Of a DNA stretch of 64,000 bases, positions 20,301 to 32,033 are shown piece after piece. The first letter of the stretch is position 1. The number at the start of each line of letters is the position of its first letter. The stretch comes from Heliopora coerulea (lineage: Eukaryota > Cnidaria > Anthozoa > Scleralcyonacea > Helioporidae): NCBI GenBank assembly GCA_030142905.1, contig JASJOG010000080.1:839001-903000 (forward strand), given 5' to 3'. The notes under the pieces are model-generated. The model saw only the letters and a list, made by a program, of their open reading frames with translations. It did not search any database and was not told where the DNA came from. Both the position numbers and the translations under genes were made by a program.

Positions 20301-21401
20301 GTCAGAGGTATAGACAAGGTGGTGTCAATAGCGAAATACAGTGCTTTAGGGAAATTGTTACGAATAACAGTGTGGGTTGTTCGATTTGCGCAAAAATTAA
20401 TTTGGAAGATTAAAGGAGACCAAGGTAGCACATCATCAGGTAAATTAGAGCGAGAGGAGCTACTTGGAGCCGAAAGGTTTTGGATAGTTGCTTCTCAAAA
20501 CCAGTTAAAGGGTGATGAAAATTATAAGCAGTTAGTGGCTCAGTCAAAGATAGTCGAGGAAGACGGTCCCTTGAGATGTAGAGGACGATTCGCAGAATCG
20601 GAACTAGAGGTTGAGGCAAAATATCCAATTTTGTTGCCGAAGGAAGGTAAATTGATACACTTGATAATTACTCATTGCCACAACAGAGTGCATCATAGCG
20701 GGGTAAGAGCGACGCTCGGAAAATTGAGATCACGGTTTTGGGTACCGAAGGGTAGGCAACAAGTTAAGGCCATCTTTAATAAGTGCACCATCTGTAAAAA
20801 ACTGGAGGGAAAACCTTATAATGCTCCCAAAGAGGGCAATCTTCCGGCATTTCGAGTGCAAGAAACTGAACCATTTGCCAAGAAAGGGGTCGATTTTGCC
20901 GGTCCATTGTATGTTAGAAATGCTAACAAAGGGACTGATAAAGTTTACATCGCGTTGTTTTCGTGTTGTGTAACTAGGGCATTACATTTGGATTTAGTAA
21001 GAAATTTGTCGGCAGAAGAGTTTTTGCGGTGTTTGAGACGATTTTCGGCACGCAGGGGAACTCCAACACTTATAGTTTCGGATAACGCTAAAACGTTTAA
21101 GGCCACAGCCAGGGTATTGGGAAAACTATACGATTGTGAAACATTACAGGGATATTTGGGAACAAATAGAATTAAGTGGAAATTCAATTTAGAGAGAGCT
21201 CCGTGGTGGGGAGGATTTTTTGAGAGGATGGTTCAGTCGGTTAAAAGTTGTTTGAGAAAGGTGTTGGGGAATGCAAGGTTGACGTTTGATGAGTTGTTGA
21301 CAACGTTAGTTGAGGTTGAAGGGACGTTAAACTCCAGACCACTAACGTATGCGTATGAGGAGGTTGAAAGTGAAGTATTGACCCCTTCACACTTGATGGT
21401 T
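17370..21401 (+). CDS. BEL/Pao element 1 pol (zinc knuckles, protease, RT, RNase H, integrase), split by a LINE
   Basis: The open frame begins near 17370; the apparent start at 17382 is TTG, so this is the continuation of Gag. In order (residues from 17382): zinc knuckles CAYC and CYKCINKGHLSRDC (56-125); aspartic protease VLFDSGSQ (about 176); reverse transcriptase with YDASS (470), GDIEKAF and the catalytic FYVDDL (about 592); RNase H with GFGDAS (about 789); integrase H2C2 zinc finger (HHSGV, CTICKK, about 1100-1145); integrase core with GVDFAGP (1168), SDNAKTF (1231) and WGGFFERMV (1272). YVDD and GFGDAS are typical of Pao-type enzymes. All these motifs look intact. The reading frame is interrupted at HLMV by the LINE at 21402 and resumes at 22340. 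The element is therefore disabled. Confidence 0.95.
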
Positions 21402-22335
21402 ATGTTATGTTAAAGTAATTTATTTCTCCACTATGGCTTTTCAGAAATAATTACAATTAATAATTATGTGCATTACAAATCTATATTTACATTAACATCA
21501 TTAATTACTCAACCTACGTGAATTTAAACTATACATTACAATTAATAACAAGTTAAAAAGTTAAAAAGTTAAAAAGTTAACTATTCATGCAACTATTCGA
21601 AAACTCGTTATATAATTTGTTCCTTATTAAAATCTTAAAAGTTTTGATGTTTGAAATATTCTTAATATCATCCTCAAGTTCGTTCCATAATTTAGTCGCC
21701 CTATATAAAAAAGAACGCTGTCCCGATGCAGTTCGATAGAGGGGAATCTGCAACTTGTTTTTACATCTTGTGTCTCGGTCATGTGTTTGCGACCTAGATA
21801 CAAATCTTCTGGCAAGATATGATGGAGCTAAGTCATTCAAACACTTAAATGTCATAACAGCATCTTTGTATTTCAACATATAATCAACAGGCAACCAATC
21901 TAATTGTTTCAGTGCAGGCGTGATATGATCATACTGCCTTATACCTGTGACGATTCTAGCAGCAAAATTTTGTACGCTCTGTAGTTTAGCTATGTTCTTC
22001 GTGGAAGTATTTGCCCACACTGAGGAACAATAATATTGTTTGCTAAAAACTAAGGCATTTATAATCATTTTTAAGGTCGATTGTCCAAAATGTGTTTGAC
22101 TCGATTAATTTGACAAAGCGACTTTGTGCATTTGGAGACTACTTGGACAATATGTTCATCATAACTCAGGCTTTTGTCAAACTCCATCCCTAAATCTTTC
22201 GCTGAAGAAACGGGTCGTAGTATCTTTCCAAGGAAGGATACTCGAAAGTCCTGAACTTGACTTAACATTTGTGGGGTACCAAATAGAACGAGTTTAGTTT
22301 TTCCGGGGTTGATGAGTAGGCTACTAGAGCAACAC
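21402..22335 (-). mobile_element. CR1/L2-like LINE 3' end inserted in BEL pol
   Basis: 934 bp on the minus strand, flanked by GGTT at 21398-21401 and 22336-22339. It encodes the C-terminal part of a LINE reverse transcriptase: LFGTPQMLSQVQDF, AKDLGMEFDKSLSYDEH (about 22071-22300), then VFSKQYYCSSVWANTS and ATKLWNELEDDIKN (21577-22068). A frameshift near 22069 separates the two blocks. It is strongly 5'-truncated with no endonuclease, and the 3' end (plus-strand 21402) is a short TAACATAACAT tail. An (AAAAAGTT)n run lies at 21551-21580. Confidence 0.85.
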
Positions 22336-22339
22336 GGTT

Positions 22340-22849
22340 GGTAGGAGGTTGATGTCTATGCCGGACGGAATGATTAGTGATGAATCTGATGAAAACTACT
22401 GTAATAGACGGTTTCGGTACTTGAGTAAGAAGAAACAACATTTCTGGAGTAGGTGGCGTAGAGAATACCTTGTTGATTTGAGAGAGTTTCATAGAGGGAA
22501 ACGCGAAGACGACAAAAGGGTCTTTAGAGAGGGTGACGTGGTGATTGTGCATGAGAATAATGTGAAGAGAGGCAATTGGAAGATGGGTGTAGTGGATGAG
22601 TTAATACCAGGTAGAGATGGTGTGCTTAGGGGCGCCAAGGTAAGAGTGACGCAGAATGGCAAAAGGGTCTGTCTTAGCCGTCCTGTCCAAAAACTCTTTC
22701 CTACCGAAGTAAAGCACGACAAAGGGACGAAGGAGAGTAAGAGTGAAAGGAGGGACAGAGAGAATAGAGAGAGAGAAACGAGGGAGAGACGAAATTCAAG
22801 ACCGAAGAGAGCTGCAGCGCTGGATTCAGTGTGGAAAACAAAAAAATGA
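22340..22849 (+). CDS. BEL/Pao element 1 pol C-terminus after the LINE
   Basis: Resumes the pol frame just after the GGTT duplication. RFRYLSKKKQHFWSRWRREY followed by LVDLREFHRGK and GDVVIVHEN is the DUF5641-type domain found after the integrase in BEL/Pao elements. The C-terminus is a highly charged RRDRENRERE stretch, ending TGA at 22847. It is separated from its N-terminus by the 934-bp LINE and would not be translated with it. Confidence 0.88.
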   Translation, partial: GRRLMSMPDGMISDESDENYCNRRFRYLSKKKQHFWSRWRREYLVDLREFHRGKREDDKRVFREGDVVIVHENNVKRGNWKMGVVDELIPGRDGVLRGAKVRVTQNGKRVCLSRPVQKLFPTEVKHDKGTKESKSERRDRENRERETRERRNSRPKRAAALDSVWKTKK

Positions 22850-22869
22850 TTGACTAGTGGGACTAGTCA

Positions 22870-22881
22870 AGGTGGGGAGTG
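22870..22881 (+). promoter_or_regulatory. Polypurine tract of BEL/Pao element 1
   Basis: AGGTGGGGAGTG directly precedes the 3' LTR, the expected place and composition for the plus-strand primer. Confidence 0.65.
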
Positions 22882-22932
22882 TGTTGAAAAATATCTTTAT
22901 GTTGTATGTTGTGATAAAAAAAAAAATACCAA

Positions 22933-22965
<33 letters not shown>

Positions 22966-23240
22966 CTGTAAACAGGTTACACCGGCGTCACGGATATGCG
23001 TCAGAAAGGTGTGGTAGATTATGGACCACAAAGAGGGAAAAACGTGTTTCATTTCTGTATTAAATAACCTTAGTCATGTTCCTGTTGAAAACTCGAATGT
23101 TGTAACGACGTGTGCAAACTTATGTAAATACTTGTACTTTGTTAATAAATATATATTCAAAAAATACAGTCCCAAGTTGAAGTTTCTTGGATCGTGAACC
23201 AGCAACCAGCGTGACTTGAAACGCATTAAGTTACGCGAAA
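22882..23240 (+). repeat. 3' LTR of BEL/Pao element 1
   Basis: 359 bp, matching the 5' LTR with few substitutions but lacking about 50 bp (5' LTR 16263-16318, after TGTTCCTGTT). It is followed by GCATC, the 5-bp target duplication. Confidence 0.93.
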
Positions 23241-23245
23241 GCATC

Positions 23246-24030
23246 TTTTGGAGCAACTTTTCCGCAATTTACGAGCACAATCTAGACAGGCCTACTGATT
23301 GCTCTGTGGACCAACCATTTGACCTCTTGGGATGATCTCGCGTGAAATAGTGTACGAATTTTTTCTGGTCTCGGCAAATTGGACAATATTTTTTCCTGAA
23401 CTGAACTCTGCTTTTTCGGGGTTTTTTTTCCTCGCCCGTAGTTAATGCAGGACATTTCTTTTTAAACTGATATTTCTTTGCAAGTTATATTTTCCGGGAT
23501 AAGGCGCCAATTTGCTTTCGCGGGTCGCATTTCTCAAGTGCTGCCACATTCCGCATGTCCAGATGACAGTATCCAAAAACGAAAGTATATTTGGTATTTC
23601 TTGAATTGCATTTAAACCTTCAGTAGTTTTTATTTTTTTTGTATAAAGAAAGCACGGTAAATGATAAGTGCTTTTACAATCTTTCGATTTAATACATTTG
23701 TTTTGAAGATATATCACTTTAAATAAGCCTATTTGAATGAAAAAGTAAATATTTACTTTTTCTACCATTTGTTGATGCAAGAAGATCGCCTCCTGTAGCC
23801 CACAATTTATGCAAGGACCCATTTAAACGATACGATTATCGTAAACAGTTGTTCATCCTGTGCAATGTAATGTTGTCCCATAAGCACGATTCTTGCCCGC
23901 TTTCATTCGCTCGCCTAAGTATCAATACGTCCGGGAGGCTTCATTTTACGGGGTCGGGTAAGAAGACAAACATATGTTAACCGAACCCCTCCGCTTACAT
24001 GTGATGAAAATTCTTCAAGGAGAGGAAACA
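23246..24030. other. Intergenic, no recognised gene
   Basis: A minus-strand ORF at 23442-23822 (126 aa) shows no domain I know. Nothing else is supported. Confidence 0.35.
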
Positions 24031-24036
24031 GGGAGA

Positions 24037-24204
24037 GATGCATTTTTCTACGAAGAAAGTGCACATTACTACAGTGAAAGCGTCTATTTCTTAGAACAAG
24101 ACGCTTATTTTTTCGACGGAAACGCGCGTTTTTCCGATGAAGATATGTCACTTCACAGAGAAAAGCTGCGTTTACAAATAGCAGATGCACATTTTAATGT
24201 CACT
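24037..24204 (+). repeat. Eight degenerate 21-bp units, heptapeptide-like
   Basis: Within a 124-residue plus-strand ORF (23974-24348) eight consecutive 7-residue units follow the pattern [D/S/N]-A-x-F/Y-x-x-E: DAFFYEE, SAHYYSE, SVYFLEQ, DAYFFDG, NARFSDE, DMSLHRE, KLRLQIA, DAHF. The minus strand is also open with heptads such as NARFRRK. Whether either frame is translated is unknown; I recognise no family. Confidence 0.6.
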
Positions 24205-24359
24205 GTGACAGTGTCACATTTCCAAGGACAAGATCCATTTCCTCACAAAATCTATTTTGTTATACGAAGAAACTACTTAACTATATGTTTGTACGGAGAA
24301 GGGGTGGATTTTAAGGCTGGTTCACCAGCCACAATACCAATGAGTTAATCGGAGACATC

Positions 24360-27200
24360 AAACAATCATACACAACTATCGTATCCGGTAAATAGGCCCT
24401 AATTCAACACCCACAGTTCGTTGCATGGGTAGGGGTCTGAAAAACAAATCATGTTTCTACATGATTTGTGTCATTTGTTCAACTAAATTTTGATACTCGC
24501 TGTGCTCGCGTCCAGTGTAGAAGCACCATAACCCTTGTCCTAACCCCTAATCCTCATCCATAAATAGTAAAAATATGCGGAAGTAAAAAGCAACTAAGAA
24601 AAAGAGAGAAAAAGAACAACTGATGGAAAAGACTTCAAAAATTGTTGCTTGCTGTATTTGATCCCAATACATTCCCCATCGACCTCATGATATGTGAATG
24701 AGCCAACCACTGAACCAGGATCATGTCTCCTCTTCTTGCTGGGTCATGGATATATAATATTGAACAGGTAACGAAAGCAAATTAGCCATCTGGGCTGTGA
24801 TAGTAGAGAGAAAATATTTCTTTAACAACATACAAGGAAAAACAAATTGGTGTGTATTTCCTCTCGTAGTGAAACTGAAGTAGAGAATAAAGTGGCATCA
24901 CGCCATTGGTCAACTTTGGTTAATAAGCCAAGTAAATTCGGAATTAAATTAGGTCAGAAGTCTCTGGTTACATATGGCGAAGTTGTCGCTTCTAAGAGTT
25001 GGTTTCGTTGGAAATCAGGAAATATCACTCAGACGATTGCTACAGGCTTTACTCGCCTTCAGGTAAGAAAATCAACGATATATATCTTCCAGTAAGTGAT
25101 AACCTCAAACATGGCCTATCAAACGCAAACCAATGAACTTACTAAAGATGAGTGAACTCAAGCGTGCTTCACACAAACCGACATAAGGACATAAGGTCAT
25201 GCGAAACCCAAAGAAACTAAGTCTCTGTCGAATTTCAGATGGAGTCAACAAAGTGACATAACGACAAGGAAATCACGAAATAAAAAAAAAAACTACCATG
25301 TTGTCTTTCTTTCCTTATCTTAATGTCCTTATGCCGTTATGCCACTAGTGCGAACTAGGCCTGAAAGTGGCTTAACTAAACCGTGGCCATACAGAGCGTG
25401 GTTAACGTCGTCCCGAAGCTCTGCGACTGTACCGTCGGGAAGGACGACTTGCTACAGAGAACGTAGTTATTGGTTATTACACAAACGATGAACTACAAAT
25501 ACGAACGATAAATTTACAAGATCGCTGCCAAGTTATTGGACACCTTGTTTTTCGCAAATTGATTAGATGGTTTGCGTTTTGGCACGTTTAAGTCATCTCA
25601 TCTCGATGCTGAAGTTAAAATACATTCGGTCAAGCTCTTATAATATTCAAAGACATTCTAATACGATATGAATGAGCTACTGCAATATGAATACGAGTGC
25701 CAAGCACAGAACATGAAATAAAGCTATTCAATTTGGAGCATAACAATTATAACACGACTAGTGTTTCTTCGCGTCATGCAACATCAGAGTGGATAAAATT
25801 ATAATACACAATGAATATGAAGCTAGTCTGATGGGGATAAAGTCAGTGTAAGAGACTTTCTTGCCGAGTTTGAATGGGGGGCAGTCAACGCAAACGAGGG
25901 AGTGCGAATTCTGTATTCTATTGATTCACTCGACCGTTTGCGAGCATTCCAACCCTTTGATCTTAAACTTGCGAAGGTCAAAATTAAATTTCACCTTTAA
26001 AGAAATGTAGCAAGCGTTGCGTCTTTTCGTGGATTTTGTGGTTCAAAGTTGGTAACGACAATGGCTGCTTTCGGGTGGGTACAGCCAGTGTCCAAAGAAA
26101 TTTCTTCAAGAAGAAATATTCGCAAACATTTCGTTTGACATCTATGGTCACAGTCGACTGTCGCCAGCTCAAGCTTGGCTGATCTTGCATGCGTCTTCCA
26201 TTGACTTAATCCATCTCAAACTAGCTTTATATTCACTGTATATGTAGTTTTACCCGCTTTGACGATGTTTCGCGATGCCATGAAGCGTTTTAAACTTAAA
26301 GTCATATTAAGATTATTTATCAAATCACATGTTAAATGGCTTAGTTTCGTGTTTTTTGATGGGACACTTCTACACATATATCATATCACGATTGTGATTA
26401 TTGTCTGGTTGATTCCCTAACAATGACTGAGCAATAGAACAAACCCTGGTTAAATGACTGACATTTGATTCTTGATTCCTCTTTAAATTATATAATTTTA
26501 AGACAGTATCACTTGTCACAGAAGATTTCTACTTGGTGTGCAATCCCATTTACTTGTAAAACAGCTTTTAATGCGGCTAGGCAGCCATTCAGAACTGTAG
26601 GATATTTGGTAACATACCAAATTTGCTTCGTATCCACGTCTTTAGCACAGGAGGAACGAGGAAAGTGGAGGGATATTGTTTTATCGTTTATCGCATGTTC
26701 TACACGGAAAAGAAGTTAAGGGCGTGGTGTTTGAGCAAATCATGGTCATTTCGATACATTTAATTCACTATTATCATAGCTTCGTGTTCATGCGTGTTAT
26801 TTGCATAAATATACATGAGAGTTTGTCTGTCCCCTTACTTCTGGTAAGCGTAAATACTTCATCGTAAAGTGACTTACTTCATCGTAATGCGTAAACGATG
26901 TCATTTTATATCGCAGTATGCATTAACAGACAAATTTTTTAAGTTTGACTATCCTTTGCCGTTTTCCAACAATATGCATCTCACGTAACACAGCCACAAA
27001 ACACAATTTTTTCACCTCAGATGCTTTGGGCAACATACAGTGGGCTGTAAAACATTCACGTCCGGACATGAGGTTTCTTTCCGATGTACTCACGATGATT
27101 AAGCAAATCTGGAACAACAAATCGCAAACTGAAGAACAAGCTCAGCGAGTACGTCGATTCGATGCCTAACAGTATTCTGGTTGTAATACAAGCTAAAACA
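24360..27200. other. Intergenic, no recognised gene
   Basis: Short ORFs (24847-25095, 25984-26190, 26465-26719, 26945-27169) have no recognisable domain. At about 25155-25365 two ends with GACATAAGGACATAAGG and, inverted, GTCCTTATGCCGTTATGCC suggest a small MITE. A hairpin AAATCATG...CATGATTT lies at 24447-24468. Confidence 0.35.
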
Positions 27201-27216
27201 AAGGAATGGGCCCGCA

Positions 27217-27266
27217 GTTAAAAGAACACTAATATACTATATAGTGTATATTAGTGTTCTTTTAAC
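27217..27266. repeat. Perfect 21-bp-arm hairpin
   Basis: Arms GTTAAAAGAACACTAATATAC (27217-27237) and its exact complement (27246-27266) enclose the 8-nt spacer TATATAGT, which is itself partly self-complementary. It could be a cruciform or a transposon relic. Confidence 0.85.
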
Positions 27267-27732
27267 GTGTATACCTTACAAAGAACAAAATCAAAGCCAA
27301 TTGACAAAGGCTCTGTCATGAAGTTCTACTACCTCAGGTCAGGTTTTCTGTGAAGAACCACTTCACCTGATCATGGCGTAATCTGAAGTGTGTTAAATTC
27401 GGCGTCGTGATGACATGACCATATCATCCTAAATTTCATGCTTATAATTATCTAATTAAAAATAAGGTATTCAATTATTTATAAGCAACCTTGCAAATCT
27501 TGTACTCAATGGTGATGCACAAACAAATCCAAAATAATAACACAAATTTGTACATTTATGGATTTCTCGAAGGAAAAGAATAATCAAAATTAAAGTTGAG
27601 TCATACGTTCCTGTGATGACTCAAGCCCTACCTTTGTTTTAAAACGTACAAGTGTTTTTACTGCTTATCAGCAGAGTGACGACGCACCTGTTCCGCTTGT
27701 TCTAAATCACTTACACTGAAAAATCTAAAATA

Positions 27733-28174
27733 GGGCGTGTTTATACGAACCCTCGTTAGCCGCCAACCCGTGTCAGGACGGCAACTTGGATTGTTAATAA
27801 ATTATGTTTACATTGGCCAGGGTTGCCAGCCATCCGAGTCTGGTCCACCCAAGATGCGGCGATCAAGTGGCTGAACCGGATTAGCGATCTTGCATTCTGG
27901 GTAAGAGAATGAACCCAGGTTGATACATCTACCACCACTTTTCTCGAACCCCGCTCAATTCAACTTGTGTTTACATGAACATTCAAACAAAATTTCACAC
28001 CTTCACCCCCACGCCAACCTGGGTCAACCCAGGTCTTCAATCGGGTTACCCGGCAAAGCGGATTGACCCGGCTATCATGTAAATATTGACAGGAGTTTAT
28101 TTTGTAGGCGGGTTAATCCGGGTTGACGACCTGTTTCGACTTAACGATCCACCCGGTTTCGTGTAAATAGGCCC
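27733..28174. mobile_element. hAT-like MITE
   Basis: 442 bp with imperfect inverted ends GGGCGTGTTTATACGAACCC and, complemented, GGGCCTATTTACACGAAACC. It is flanked by 8-bp words CTAAAATA (27725-27732) and TTAGAATA (28175-28182), 6 of 8 identical; an 8-bp duplication is the hAT signature. The interior is rich in CCCGG/ACCCGG words and has no transposase. Confidence 0.6.
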
Positions 28175-28182
28175 TTAGAATA

Positions 28183-31100
28183 CCTCTTTTATGCGACAGG
28201 AATTATCAACCCAGCAACCTAGCATAAGATAACGCAGCCTAATTGGTTTCAACCGCTGTTTTTATTGTCACAGAAGACAATAATTCAAAACAAAATCTTC
28301 CAGAGTGACAGCGTCAATTCCACAGGTTTATACAATTCCTAATTTGAATGTGATGCTTCAAGAAGGTTTGCTAATGTTTCAGTGCAGGGGTGGCGGAAAA
28401 GGGGGGCTACAGCCCCTCTCTTGAGTTAAAATTAACTATTCGTCGGGTAATTTCGACTGATGATAGCACCACCACTGTTTCAGCAATGATTTGGCCATGG
28501 ATTGTCTCGATAGACTTTATGACGACCTAATCAACATTTTGTGCAGTCACATTTTTAAAGGGCGACCCACGTTTTAGCGTATGAGTGGCAAACGAAATAG
28601 GCACAAGCATAAGCAGGGGAGTAAATTTATGAATAAACCTGGGGGATCTTTCTCAAAAACAATTACAGTTTGAGTTCAAGAATAATGAGTGCTTGCATGG
28701 TAAGAATTTAAGGCAACCAGGCATTGGTGTGAGGCCATTGGGTTAGGATCAAATAAAGCTAAATAATCGGAAAATGTTGAAATTGCAGCCAGGATTGCAC
28801 ATATTTTAAAAGTTTTAATGATTGACACTGGCTAGGTAAAACGTTAAAAATACGTTGATAAAAATTTTAGAAGACGTTTGAACAAACAGCTTAGGTCTTC
28901 GTGGGTTAAAATGAATAAATAATTAAAAGTTAAAATAACATATATCAGTTCAAAGTTATGTAGATTAGTTAAAAAGAGATTTGTCAATATCAGAGATATT
29001 TATATGGCCATTTCCTTACAGGCTGGTCAACCGCAACACCTGACACCAGTTACTGCGGTCCTAAACGTAAAGATGAAAACTTAGACAACTGGGGACAACA
29101 AATATTCTAAATATTTTCAATACTAATTTATAGTATACAATATATCTTCTATTTCAACTAAAAGTACTTTTCATGTATTTTTATACTTATTCTTATAGTA
29201 AAACCAACAACTGAAACAAATATCGGGGAAGAGGAGAGGCAGCAAGGGAAAAAGTAGGTGCACCAGTGCTTACTTTGATATTACTGCAATAATTTGTTCT
29301 CTGTAATAAGGGGATAAAGCTTAACTGGCTTCTAGGAAAGAAAATTATGGAATTAAGTACTGGAAGGTCAATCAGTAATTTACATATGGTTGAAGGGAAA
29401 GGTGGTGGCAGACATGGTCTTTTGGGAACATTGTTAATTGCATCAAACTTTATAAGTACTTAGATAAGGTAGTTAATGCTATTTGCTTTCTGCTTAAAGG
29501 TAACATGAAGGATTGTCGAAATGTATTCGTTTTGTGATTTTATATTCAACTTTAAGAAGTATTACTGAACGTGACTGTTGTCCATTGCAATTGATGGTTG
29601 CACGAGGGTGATCCAATCACTCTGAGGGATTCTCGATAATTACCAGTGTAATTATACCAACGTACTATATACACCTTTACATTGGTGAATATTTAACTAC
29701 CCTTTATTGTCATACCATAAAAATTGTATTGTTATAACAGTTGTGGGGCTCTTGTTCAAAACCGGGATACTTTCGAGGAGGAAACTGACATTTTATGCTG
29801 TAGGGGCTAAAGTCCCCGAATCGGCTGCTAAACTGTGTGGTTGGTGGAAAATCTTAAAAATCTAAAATGATTGCCAATCATTTTTATATCCGTTTCATAA
29901 AACGGAATCTTTTCTCTCGTTATAAAACAGTTGCCTAGTAGTAACGAGGTTTTACTCAATTTTCTAGAATTAAATCACAAAAGTGCCCTCTTTTGTCAGT
30001 GCCCCACATTTTTGAAGTGCTTCCGCGGCCTATTGTTATTGAAAAACGATTATAACTGTTTTTGTAACAAATTTTTGTAAAATATCTCTCTGCAGTCTGC
30101 ACTACTTCTAAATCCTTTGGATTATTTCCTAAGATTTTCTTCTAGAAGTTATGAATATTTCCCAGATGGGAGATTGCATAGCTTTCCCAACATAAGGCCT
30201 GCAGCCTCCCTGTCACCTTCCCCAGGATGACTATTCCTTGGATATGTCCTAACGAGTAAAAAGCACTATCCATGCTTTGAATCACAAAAGCTAAATTTTC
30301 TAAAATTTTTTATCCATCGAAATGCATTTTATCCACCTATGGCAAAGTTTCCGCCCGTAAGATCTGAATTCGATTGTGAAAGAGTGAATGGCTGTGTTCA
30401 CTAGTAAGGTTTTATCTCATGGATATGGTATGTGGGCTTTGTACAACTGACCCCAGTTTCTTGGTGTTAACCAACTTTCAAGTCAACTAACAGCGATAAA
30501 GAAGATCTGGTAATTCTACTTTTGCACAGTTTGGCTGCTGCGCAAATATATCGTAAGAAGGGGAAGACGTCATGTCCTGCCTCCCAAATTAGAGAGCGAA
30601 ATTGGGAAATCCCAGAGATGGAAGGGAATCCCCTTTGACAAGAGCCAATGAAATGCTATTTTTGTCCCACCATGAAGATGTCGTCAGCCTTGATCATAAA
30701 TATACAAACAACTCAAATTTCAAGGTCAAGCACTATTTCACGTATGATCGAAGACGAAGGAGGTAACAGACACGGTCACAAGGAAATATTTGTTCATTCG
30801 TTGAGGCTTATCAGCCCTTAGGTAAGGCATTTAATCGTGTTTGCCTTCAAGTTAAAGCTAACGTAAAAGATTGCCCAAATGTCGTGGATTTGTGAGCGTA
30901 TGTTTAAGAAGGGTCACTGAACGCAATGGCTGTCCATTGCGATAGTTGGTTGCACGAGGGTTATAAGCAACTGAAGTGATGGACCGAGGTAAAGCTCGAA
31001 ATAGTCCCTACTATCAAACAAAAGAGCTTTATCCGTGGAATTTCATTTTGGAGTCGATAACCTTCTTAACCTGGAAAAATTGAAATTTATTCAAAGATAT

Positions 31101-31770
31101 AAGAAAAAATTTCAAGCTCCATTAAAGTTAAACCGAGACTTCCTGTTTGTTGCTACTACATGTATTACAGAGCTAGACACACCTAAAAGAATCCAACTGT
31201 TAATAAGAAGTCGAATAACCACTTGAGAAACGAGAGTTTGGCTAATATAACCATCGAATTCTGCACCAAATTAGTCGAAATAACCATTTTTCACCTTCAC
31301 GTAGGAAGTAGGGTACAGGAATGCGGCGAAGTTTCGTGTGGAATGTACTATCGATGAATAGCGAAATTCAGACCTCTCGATAGAATGTTCTACTCCCCGC
31401 TCTAAATTTGACTATTGCAATTTCCTAGTTACGTTTGAATTTCTACTATCGATGAAGTTCAATTTTTACGTCTCGTTAGTTAAGACGATAATTTTGCACC
31501 TGGCTTTCTGTTAGATTTGATCAGTCTCCGTCAAATTAAGGAGGCGAAAAGTATCTCAGCAATAGATAATTTTTTATCCATAAACCTGGAGTTAACCGGT
31601 TAGTTAGGTTTATATTTGATTTCATGATTGTATCGCAGGGCTTATGACGTGGTGTTACATAAATGGAATGTGACATGCTTAAAGTTTAAATTCTAAGATA
31701 TTAATGATATAAATACTACAGTAAGACAAAGTAAACAGACTTTATTAGTAATAATGCATGATTTATTGTG
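28183..31770. other. Intergenic, with one diverged duplication
   Basis: No gene recognised. Segments about 29400-29620 and 30765-30980 share GATTGTCGAAATGT/GATTGCCCAAATGT, CACTGAACG and GTTGCACGAGGGT in the same order, so they look like diverged direct copies about 1.37 kb apart. Confidence 0.4.
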
Positions 31771-32033
31771 AGTAAACTTCATAAATTAAAGCTATGTACA
31801 GATGTTAAGGCTGGTTTCAACGTTACATCACCAAACCTGCTGTGAGTGTCAAAGACTTCCACCTGCAACATCTGTGATACCCCAAGAAAAGCAGGCAAAA
31901 GATGAAGTGTTTCTATTTGACTGCAATACAGAAAACTGACTGCAATCAACCACCATATTTTAAGTTTAAGGACACCGTTCTTAACCTCCTCCCAACTTGA
32001 AGTCACTTCTTGATGAGCAAAATTGTTTACCAA
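31740..32033 (-). other. Possible terminal exon with poly(A) signals, unidentified
   Basis: A minus-strand open frame ending at 31779 (FDTHSRFGDVTLKPAL near its end) is followed by two poly(A)-signal matches, AATAAA at about 31763-31768 and 31741-31746. Several AG acceptor-like sites precede it (e.g. ATGTTGCAG|GTGGAAG). I do not recognise the product. A short HQEVTSS word shared with strumpellin is taken as chance. Confidence 0.3.

Noticed and set aside
17667..21187. Several antisense ORFs of 60-140 codons
   Set aside because: Shadows of the intact BEL pol frame; no independent domain.
23074..23256. ORF shared at 16267-16563 and 23074-23256
   Set aside because: It is antisense sequence of the two LTRs.
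31998..32018. HQEVTSS word identical to a stretch of strumpellin
   Set aside because: It lies upstream of WASHC5 exon 1 on the same strand, so it cannot be a later exon; the adjoining residues do not match. Taken as chance.
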